Assembly: GCF_009829085.1 (NCBI RefSeq)
Contig: NZ_WUQY01000001.1
Coordinates: 1 to 64,000, forward strand
Origin: Sphingobacterium bovisgrunnientis
GTDB taxonomy: Bacteria > Bacteroidota > Bacteroidia > Sphingobacteriales > Sphingobacteriaceae
DNA length: 64,000 nucleotides
Direction: 5' to 3'
Shown: positions 57,459 through 64,000 of the stretch, piece by piece
How positions within the stretch are numbered: the first letter of the stretch is position 1
Layout: every line of letters begins with the position of its first letter
Notes under the pieces: model-generated
What the model was told of the DNA's origin: nothing
The model's input: the letters and a program-made list of their open reading frames with translations, nothing else
Database searches by the model: none
Made by a program: the position numbers and the translations under genes

Positions 57459-59696
57459 ATGATTAGAAAAATTTTAGTTGCTGTAGTGTTGATAGCAAAT
57501 ACAGGTTTTCTTTTAGCACAAGGAACTGTAGAAGATTACACAAGGGCTAAGAAATTTCGTACAGCCACTGCGGATGCGGTATATCATATTCCGTCAATCA
57601 TCAAATGGAATGCTAAAGGTGATGCGTTTTTCTATGAACAACGAACTTTAGCAGGTAAGGGATTTATTTGGGTGGATGCGACTGCGCGCAAAAAAGAGCA
57701 ATTATTTGATGTTAAACTTCTGGCTGAGCAATTAGAAAAGTCTTCTGGACAAAAAGCTGATATCAATACACTGAGTGGATATACGATTAAATTGTTGGGG
57801 AAAGACACGGTGGAGTTTACGTTTAAAAATGCCATATGGCATTGGAATAGAAATAGCGCGAGTTTAAAAAAATTACGCAATACGGAAGAAAATACGAGAG
57901 CGGGTGGTTATTGGGGGCAACGTCGCGATGATACACAAGGTAGACCTGTTCTTTCGCCAGATAAGAAGAAAACCGCTTACATCAAAAATCATAATGTGTA
58001 TTATGCATTAGTAGATGATCAGAAATCTGAAAAGCAATTAACCTTCGATGGTAGTCCAGGTGAATATTATACTTCTTATATTCAATGGTCTCCCGATAGT
58101 AAAAAAGTCGCTTCGACGCGCGCAACCAAGCAAGAGGTACGCATATTGACCTTATTGGAATCTTCGCCATTGGATCAGTTACAACCTAAATTACAAACTC
58201 GTCACTATGCTAAGCCAGGTGACGCTTTGCCCCAATATTTTCCAGTGATATGCAATATTGAGACAAATAAGTTATTTGAAGTAGATAAGCAGTTAGTCGA
58301 TAATCAATTTTCGTTGGGGTATGTTTCGTGGCGTCAAGATAGCAAAAGTGTGACGTTTGAATTCAATAAGCGCGGTCATCAACAGTATGCAGTTGTAAAA
58401 TTGGATGCTGAAAACGGACAGAGTAATTATATCATAAATGAAGTCAGCAAAACATTTATTGATTACAGTGGCAAAAAATACAGATATGATATCAACGATG
58501 GAAAGGAGATAATTTGGGCTTCGGAAAGAGATGGTTGGAATCATCTGTATCGCATTGATGGTGAATCGGGTCAGGTCCTGAATCAAATCACAAAAGGCGA
58601 TTGGGTCGTGCGTAAAGTGGTTCATGTAGATGAAAAAAATCGTCAGATAATATTTGAAGGTAGTGGTAAGAATACGAATCAAGACCCATATTTAATTCAC
58701 TATTATAAAGTGGATTTCGATGGCAAAAACTTGAAAGAATTAACCAAAGAATATGCGAATCACACTGCCTATTTCAATGCAGACCATTCCTATTTTGTAG
58801 ATCAGTATTCTTTGATTAATAAAGCTCCTGTAACTGTGTTACGAGATCATTCAGGCAAAGTAGTACTGGAGTTGGAGAAAGCAAATGAATCCAAAATGTA
58901 TGATTTGGGTTGGAAAGTACCTGAGATTTTCACAGCGAAGAGTAGAGACGATAAATATGATATTTGGGGAATAATGGTACGTCCAACTAATTTTGATCCG
59001 AATAAAAAATACCCCATTATCGAATATATTTATGCGGGCCCGCATAGTTCTTTCGTTCCAAAAACATTCAATACGAATCCAAGTGGCATGCAAGAGCTAG
59101 CAGAATTGGGCTTTATTGTCGTTCAAATAGATGGTATGGGTACATCCAATCGTTCTAAAGAATTTCATAATGTAGCTTGGAAGAATCTGAAAGATGCAGG
59201 TTTCCCAGATCGTATAAAATGGATAAAGGCTGCAGCGCAAAAGTATTCCTACATGGATGTGGAGCGAGTAGGTATCTATGGTACATCAGCAGGTGGTCAA
59301 AGTTCAACGGGCGCGGTCTTATTTTATCCAGAATTTTATAAAGTAGCTGTATCATCCTGTGGTTGTCATGACAATAGAATGGATAAAATATGGTGGAATG
59401 AACAATGGATGGGTTGGCCTGTGGGCCCTGAATATGCCGAATGTTCGAACGTCGAAAATGCATATCGATTACAGGGTAAATTGCTGCTGATCGTAGGTGA
59501 GGTGGATGACAATGTTGATCCGTCTTCTACGTATCAATTGACCAATGCTTTAATCAAGGCAAATAAAGATCACGAGATGATAATGGTCCCCGGAATGGGT
59601 CATTCTTCAGGAGGTGATTATGGCGAGCGTAAACGTCGAGACTTCTTTGTAAAGCATCTACACGGTATAGATCCTCCAGCTTGGAATGCGTATTAA
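57459..59696 (+). CDS. Exported dipeptidyl peptidase IV-type (S9B) enzyme
   Basis: This 745-aa protein has a signal peptide (MIRKILVAVVLIANTGFLLAQ). The N-terminal beta-propeller with several SPD-K-repeats (RPVLSPDKKKTAYIK, WSPDSKKVAST) precedes the alpha/beta-hydrolase domain. The catalytic triad is S610 in GIYGTSAGG, D683 in GEVDDNVDP and H715 in GMGHSSGG. DPP-IV enzymes remove dipeptides from N-termini with proline (and sometimes hydroxyproline) at position two. It follows the DUF885 gene by 104 bp. Confidence 0.88.
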   Translation: MIRKILVAVVLIANTGFLLAQGTVEDYTRAKKFRTATADAVYHIPSIIKWNAKGDAFFYEQRTLAGKGFIWVDATARKKEQLFDVKLLAEQLEKSSGQKADINTLSGYTIKLLGKDTVEFTFKNAIWHWNRNSASLKKLRNTEENTRAGGYWGQRRDDTQGRPVLSPDKKKTAYIKNHNVYYALVDDQKSEKQLTFDGSPGEYYTSYIQWSPDSKKVASTRATKQEVRILTLLESSPLDQLQPKLQTRHYAKPGDALPQYFPVICNIETNKLFEVDKQLVDNQFSLGYVSWRQDSKSVTFEFNKRGHQQYAVVKLDAENGQSNYIINEVSKTFIDYSGKKYRYDINDGKEIIWASERDGWNHLYRIDGESGQVLNQITKGDWVVRKVVHVDEKNRQIIFEGSGKNTNQDPYLIHYYKVDFDGKNLKELTKEYANHTAYFNADHSYFVDQYSLINKAPVTVLRDHSGKVVLELEKANESKMYDLGWKVPEIFTAKSRDDKYDIWGIMVRPTNFDPNKKYPIIEYIYAGPHSSFVPKTFNTNPSGMQELAELGFIVVQIDGMGTSNRSKEFHNVAWKNLKDAGFPDRIKWIKAAAQKYSYMDVERVGIYGTSAGGQSSTGAVLFYPEFYKVAVSSCGCHDNRMDKIWWNEQWMGWPVGPEYAECSNVENAYRLQGKLLLIVGEVDDNVDPSSTYQLTNALIKANKDHEMIMVPGMGHSSGGDYGERKRRDFFVKHLHGIDPPAWNAY

Positions 59697-59738
59697 AATT
59701 TTGATATTGAAATAGTAATAATATAAAACACAACAGTA

Positions 59739-59775
59739 AAAACAGATTTGTTATAATATGACAAATCTGTTTTGT
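59739..59775. terminator. Terminator after the DPP-IV-type gene
   Basis: A perfect 13-bp stem, AAAACAGATTTGT and its complement (59739-59751 and 59761-59773), ends in four T residues and an AT-rich stretch. It divides the peptidase transcript from the BNR_4 gene. Confidence 0.65.
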
Positions 59776-59808
59776 AATTTGTAGACACCTATTATAAACA
59801 ACTTAAAC

Positions 59809-61110
59809 ATGCCTAGAAAATTAATTTTAATTTATTTAATCCTTTTTTTTCATTCCTTCTTATTCGCTCAACCGAAAATCCAAATATCTAAAGTAGGTGA
59901 GGGATGGTCAAAGAATACAGTCAATACGGCTGTGTTTCGCAAAAACTCTCTCGTCAGCAACTCCACTTACCAATACATAGCTTATTACGATGAAAAGGGA
60001 GTCCTAATAGTTGGGCAGAGAAAATTAAATAGCACAGATTGGTTTACCAAAAGCACCGGTTTCAAGGGAAATGCAAAAGACGCACACAATGTGATTAGTA
60101 TCATGTTGGATGGAGATGATTATTTGCATATTGCTTTTGACCATCACAATTCTAAATTACGGTATATAAAATCTTTGAAACCAAATGGTCTAGATTTTTC
60201 GGATGAAATCCCAATGGTAGGTCAACAAGAAAGGGTGGTATCTTATCCCGAATTTTTCAAATTGCCTAACGGTAATTTACTTTTTATGTACCGGGATGGC
60301 GGATCAGGAAATGGGAATTTGATGATAAATAAATACAGTGTTAGCGATAAAAAATGGACACGATTACAAAATAAATTAATCGATGGAGAAGGCAAACGAA
60401 ATGCGTACTGGCAAGCTTATATAGATAACAAAGGAAAAATACATATTTCTTGGGTATGGCGGGAGAGTCCAGATGTCGCTAGTAACCATGACATGGCGTA
60501 TGCATATTCAGATGATGAAGGCCTAACCTGGAAAAAAACTACTGGAAAAAAGTATAATCTGCCAATTACAGCAGCGACAGCGGAGTATGCAGTCAGAATA
60601 CCCGAAAAAAGTGATTTAATAAACCAAACAGCGATGTCTGCTGACGCAGACGGAAATCCTTTTATTGTTTCCTACTGGAGGGATAATAACGCAGACAAGC
60701 CGCAATACAAGTTGGTTTATTTTAATCGTGGCAATTGGATTACGCAATCTTTTGATTTTAGAAAGACTTCGTTTACGTTAGGAGGATATGGAACAAAGCA
60801 AATTCCCATCTCGAGACCACAGTTATTAGTGAAAGGCAAGGGCGATAAAGTTAAGGTTTGGATGCTTTTTAGAGACGAAGAACGAAATAATGCAGTTTCT
60901 TTTCTTCATTGGTCACAAAACAAACCTAAGTTTACGCTTCAAGATTTGTATCCAGAATCTGTAGCCGCATGGGAACCTACCTACGATACCGAGTATTGGC
61001 GAAATAAAGAAAAATTAAGTCTTTTTATACAGCATACAGTACAAGTAGATGGTGAAGGACTTTCAGATAGTAAATCTACGACTGTCAAAGTTTTAGATTG
61101 GAAACCGTGA
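59809..61110 (+). CDS. Exported BNR_4 seven-bladed propeller, candidate uronate-active lyase or rhamnosidase
   Basis: This 433-aa protein has a signal peptide (ending SFLFAQ). The BNR_4 type is seen from repeated propeller strands such as [20 protein letters not shown] and [38 protein letters not shown]93 (in DAHN) and H113 (in FDHH) are 20 residues apart, the spacing I recall for the two catalytic His of PL25-type ulvan lyases. The same fold includes PL24, GH145 and PL42, the last two acting on rhamnose linked to glucuronate in arabinogalactan. Two rhamnose-use genes follow directly, so a rhamnose-releasing role is likely. Which family it belongs to is open. Confidence 0.65.
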   Translation: MPRKLILIYLILFFHSFLFAQPKIQISKVGEGWSKNTVNTAVFRKNSLVSNSTYQYIAYYDEKGVLIVGQRKLNSTDWFTKSTGFKGNAKDAHNVISIMLDGDDYLHIAFDHHNSKLRYIKSLKPNGLDFSDEIPMVGQQERVVSYPEFFKLPNGNLLFMYRDGGSGNGNLMINKYSVSDKKWTRLQNKLIDGEGKRNAYWQAYIDNKGKIHISWVWRESPDVASNHDMAYAYSDDEGLTWKKTTGKKYNLPITAATAEYAVRIPEKSDLINQTAMSADADGNPFIVSYWRDNNADKPQYKLVYFNRGNWITQSFDFRKTSFTLGGYGTKQIPISRPQLLVKGKGDKVKVWMLFRDEERNNAVSFLHWSQNKPKFTLQDLYPESVAAWEPTYDTEYWRNKEKLSLFIQHTVQVDGEGLSDSKSTTVKVLDWKP

Positions 61111-61281
61111 CCGTACATGAACCGAATTGTGTTATCCTAATAACCAGTATTTTATAAGTTATTTCATTTTCATCTATCTGTATAAATGTTAAATATCTTG
61201 CTGTATTCAACATGACAGTCCATAACAGTTAAATTAATTTTTACAAATATCTTAGTTTTTATATAAAACCTTAATCAAATT

Positions 61282-62355
61282 ATGAATGCAATTGCGGGGG
61301 TATTATTCCATTTTATAGGAGGCTTTGCGTCTGGAAGTTTCTATGTTCCATATAAAAAAGTACGAGACTGGTCATGGGAAGCGATGTGGATCTTGGGTGG
61401 ATTATTTTCATGGATAATCGTTCCTCCATTGGCAGCTTGGCTTACGATTCCTAATTTTTTTGAAATAATAGGAGACGCGAATTCAAGTGTGTTAGGTTAT
61501 ACATTTCTTTTTGGTGTATTGTGGGGGATAGGTGGACTGACGTATGGTTTAGGTGTTCGATACTTAGGTGTTTCGTTGGGAAGCAGTATTATACTAGGAT
61601 TGAGCATGGTGTTAGGTGCACTGATGCCTGCAATTTACTATTATTTTAATCCAGCAGATGGCAAGCATAGCATAGATTTCTTCTTTACGACCGCGTCGGG
61701 ATTGTGTGTAATGGCGGGATTACTTCTTTGTATTGTGGGGATTTACCTGTGTGGAAAAGCTGGAGTTTTGAAAGAAAAAGGCTTATCAAGTGCTGGTGTC
61801 ACCGATAAAACAGATTACAACTTTGGTGTTGGGATTATTGTGGCTTTAATATCAGGGGCTTTAAGTGCATGTTTCAATTTTGCTATTGAAGCAGGAAAGC
61901 CGATGGCTGATGTCGCTAATGCACTTTGGAAATCAGTTAACCCAGGACAAGGAGAATTTCTTTATCAGAATAATGTTACCTATATCGTTATACTTTGGGG
62001 AGGATTTACGACGAATTTTATTTGGTGCGCATATTTATTATTGAAAAATAAGACTCTTACAGACTACTCGAAAGCAACAGCTCCTTTAAAGAAAAATTTC
62101 TTGTTGTGCGCTTTAGCAGGCACGACATGGTATTTGCAATTTTTCTTTTACGGCATGGGTGAGAGCCGCCTTGGGAATGGTGCAAGTTCATGGATTTTAC
62201 ACATGGCATTTATCATATTGATTTCAAATGCATGGGGTGTGTTCCTAAAAGAATGGAAAGGTGTGAGTAAACCAACCTATACGGCCATTATATCTGGTAT
62301 TGTCATTATCATCCTATCTATTTGTGTGGTAGGATTCGCGAAAACTTTAGAATAA
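61282..62355 (+). CDS. rhaT: L-rhamnose/proton symporter
   Basis: This 357-aa inner-membrane protein of the RhaT (drug/metabolite transporter) family has about ten hydrophobic segments. It begins FHFIGGFASGSFYVPYKKVRDWSWEAMW, then GVLWGIGGLTYGLGVRYLGVSLGSSIILGL, and near the end GMGESRLGNGASSWILHMAFIILISNAWG. All are typical of RhaT. It imports L-rhamnose. It lies 15 bp before the aldolase gene and is preceded by a 171-bp gap with no clear promoter boxes. Confidence 0.92.
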   Translation: MNAIAGVLFHFIGGFASGSFYVPYKKVRDWSWEAMWILGGLFSWIIVPPLAAWLTIPNFFEIIGDANSSVLGYTFLFGVLWGIGGLTYGLGVRYLGVSLGSSIILGLSMVLGALMPAIYYYFNPADGKHSIDFFFTTASGLCVMAGLLLCIVGIYLCGKAGVLKEKGLSSAGVTDKTDYNFGVGIIVALISGALSACFNFAIEAGKPMADVANALWKSVNPGQGEFLYQNNVTYIVILWGGFTTNFIWCAYLLLKNKTLTDYSKATAPLKKNFLLCALAGTTWYLQFFFYGMGESRLGNGASSWILHMAFIILISNAWGVFLKEWKGVSKPTYTAIISGIVIIILSICVVGFAKTLE

Positions 62356-62370
62356 ATATTACAAAGATTT

Positions 62371-64000
62371 ATGCAAACAAAAACATATCAACATGTGAAT
62401 TACCTTTGGGATGAGGAAAAAGCTAAATCCTTACAAGGAGATGAAGTAGCGTTATTATTATACCGATCTAATATCTTGGGATCGGATCTGAGGATAACGA
62501 ATTACGGAGGCGGTAATACATCATGTAAAGTAATGGATAAGGATCCATTGACAGGTGAAGAAGTGGAAGTAATGTGGATTAAAGGTTCTGGTGGTGATAT
62601 CGGCACATTAAAGAAGTCAGGTTTGGCTGCATTGTATGTAGAACGACTTCGTAATCTTGAGAAAGTGTATCGCGGTATCGAGCATGAGGACGAAATGGTC
62701 GAGCTTTTCAACCATTGTATATTCGATTTATCATCGAAGGCGCCTTCTATTGATACGCCGTTGCATGGTTTTCTTCCATTCAAACATATTGATCATTTGC
62801 ACCCAGATGCTGCGATTGCTATTGCGGCAGCAAAAGATGGAAAACAAATCACAACAGATTTGTTCAAAGGAACAATTGGCTGGGTAGAATGGCAAAAGCC
62901 TGGTTTTGATTTAGGTTTGCAATTGCGCGAATGCTTAGCCGAAAATCCAGGTATCCGTGGAATTATGTTGGGTTCGCATGGACTTTTTACATGGGGAGAT
63001 ACGGCGTATGAATGTTATTTGAATTCATTGGATGTCATCGAGACTTGTGCATCTTATTTGGAAGAGAATTACGGTAAGTCAAGACCTGTATTTGGTGGTC
63101 AAAAAGTAGATAGTCTAGTACAAGAAGATAGATTGGCACAGGCTGCTGCTATTGCGCCGATATTAAGAGGGTTTTGTTCAAGTGAGCGTCCTATGGTTGG
63201 TCATTTCTCTGACGATGCTAGGGTATTGGAATTTATCAATTCCAATGATTTGGAAAAATTAGCTCCTTTGGGAACAAGCTGTCCAGATCACTTCTTACGC
63301 ACTAAGATTCAACCTTTGATTCTGAATTTGGATAAAAACGAAGACTTATCGGATATAGAAGCGATAAAATCAAAATTGCTTCCATTATTTGAAGCGTACA
63401 GAGCAATGTACACGGATTATTATGAAACTTGTAAACACCCGAATAGCCCTGCTATTCGCGACAGAAATCCAGTAATCATAATCTATCCAGGAGTCGGAAT
63501 GTTTGCTTTTGCAAAAGATAAGCAAACAGCACGTGTGGCTTCGGAATTTTATACTAATGCTATCAATGTAATGAAAGGAGCGGAAGCGGTGAGTGAATAT
63601 ACTTCACTACCGAGACAAGAAGCTTTCAATATTGAATATTGGTTATTGGAAGAGGCGAAGCTACAACGTATGCCTAAGCCAAAAGCATTGTCGGGTAAAA
63701 TCGCTTTGGTAACTGGAAGTGCAGGTGGTATAGGTAAAGCTATTGCAAAGCGTTTTGCACAAGAGGGAGCAGTAGTCGTTTTAAACGATTTGAATCAAGA
63801 GAGATTAGCAGATGCAAAAGCAGAATTTGTTGGCTTGTTTGGCGCGGATAATGTTACGACTGCTGTCCTAGATGTAACGAATCAAGAGCAAATAGAAGAA
63901 GCACTTAAGGTGGCTGCATTAGCATTTGGCGGTGTGGACATTGTGGTGAATAATGCCGGACTATCCATTTCAAAATCTATTGAAGATCATACGCAAAAGG
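62371..64000 (+). CDS. rhaEW: Bifunctional L-rhamnulose-1-phosphate aldolase / L-lactaldehyde dehydrogenase (cut by window edge)
   Basis: The ATG at 62371 opens a reading frame that stays open to the window end (543 codons). The N-terminal class II aldolase domain has YGGGNTSCKV, WIKGSGGDIG, HGFLPFKHIDHLHPDA and LGSHGLFTWG with the metal His. From about residue 440 a short-chain dehydrogenase begins with KIALVTGSAGGIGKAIAKRFA and DIVVNNAGLS, and is cut before the catalytic Tyr-x-x-x-Lys. It splits rhamnulose-1-phosphate and oxidises the resulting lactaldehyde. The isomerase and kinase genes are not in the window and may follow. Confidence 0.92.
   Translation, partial: MQTKTYQHVNYLWDEEKAKSLQGDEVALLLYRSNILGSDLRITNYGGGNTSCKVMDKDPLTGEEVEVMWIKGSGGDIGTLKKSGLAALYVERLRNLEKVYRGIEHEDEMVELFNHCIFDLSSKAPSIDTPLHGFLPFKHIDHLHPDAAIAIAAAKDGKQITTDLFKGTIGWVEWQKPGFDLGLQLRECLAENPGIRGIMLGSHGLFTWGDTAYECYLNSLDVIETCASYLEENYGKSRPVFGGQKVDSLVQEDRLAQAAAIAPILRGFCSSERPMVGHFSDDARVLEFINSNDLEKLAPLGTSCPDHFLRTKIQPLILNLDKNEDLSDIEAIKSKLLPLFEAYRAMYTDYYETCKHPNSPAIRDRNPVIIIYPGVGMFAFAKDKQTARVASEFYTNAINVMKGAEAVSEYTSLPRQEAFNIEYWLLEEAKLQRMPKPKALSGKIALVTGSAGGIGKAIAKRFAQEGAVVVLNDLNQERLADAKAEFVGLFGADNVTTAVLDVTNQEQIEEALKVAALAFGGVDIVVNNAGLSISKSIEDHTQK

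Noticed and set aside
62502-62783. Minus-strand frame at the right end
   Set aside because: It lies opposite the aldolase domain of rhaEW, whose frame is continuous to the window end. It is a shadow of that gene.
20389-64000. Recently acquired island
   Set aside because: No integrase, transposase, tRNA or attachment-like direct repeat was seen at the borders, and base composition looks similar to the biosynthetic region by eye.

Overview
The window looks like chromosomal DNA of a low-GC member of the Bacteroidota, most likely Sphingobacteriaceae (Sphingobacterium/Pedobacter type). The reasons are the AT-rich base composition, starts without clear Shine-Dalgarno sequences, a promoter of the Bacteroidota -33/-7 type (TTTG, 19 bp, TAnnTTTG) in front of atpD, a short epsilon subunit, a Nudix-type arabinose regulator, and many exported glycoside hydrolases whose signal peptides end in AQ. 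This placement is inference; no rRNA gene is present. No tRNA gene, CRISPR array, insertion sequence or SusC/SusD pair was seen.

Region 1 (1-14.6 kb, minus strand) is one large branched-chain amino acid operon, transcribed ilvE-ilvD-ilvB-ilvN-(DinB-like)-ilvC-leuC-(ABM-like)-(methyltransferase)-leuD-(double ABC ATPase)-leuB-leuA. It ends at a strong hairpin terminator at about 239-279. Four genes with no obvious biosynthetic role are embedded in it. A possible structured leader precedes ilvE. Region 2 (14.8-16.8 kb, minus strand) holds atpD-atpC with a promoter and terminator.

Region 3 (17.0-20.4 kb, plus strand) holds two exported M14 carboxypeptidase-like proteins. The first has lost catalytic residues and the second is intact. 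A perfect 17-bp bidirectional terminator separates them from araR. Region 4 (20.4-42.4 kb) is an L-arabinose locus: araR divergent from a 21-kb plus-strand operon of araB, araD, araA, a sodium/sugar symporter, a lipoprotein mutarotase, GH97, two GH51, GH127, two tandem-domain GH43 proteins and GH2. A separate LamG/Ig/GH127-146-type enzyme follows. Together these could remove alpha- and beta-L-arabinofuranose, arabinopyranose and galactose outside the cytoplasm, import arabinose and convert it to xylulose-5-phosphate.

Region 5 (45.6-59.7 kb) is proline/hydroxyproline centred. It contains an Xaa-Pro aminopeptidase and a DUF5695-like exported protein (minus strand). On the plus strand follow an AraC regulator and the 4-hydroxyproline pathway (deaminase, ketoglutarate semialdehyde dehydrogenase, hydroxyproline epimerase, D-hydroxyproline oxidoreductase), run together with an exported DUF885 peptidase and a DPP-IV-type peptidase. 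Region 6 (59.8-64 kb) has a BNR_4 beta-propeller protein related to ulvan lyases and rhamnosyl-glucuronate-active enzymes, rhaT, and a truncated bifunctional rhamnulose-phosphate aldolase/lactaldehyde dehydrogenase gene.

My main interpretation is that regions 3-6 form a system for eating plant hydroxyproline-rich glycoproteins (extensins and arabinogalactan proteins). In this reading arabinosidases strip the Hyp-linked arabinose, the propeller enzyme removes rhamnose caps, proline-specific peptidases cut the backbone, and the released arabinose, rhamnose and hydroxyproline all feed central metabolism. Each enzyme family is known; the combination as one system is inference.
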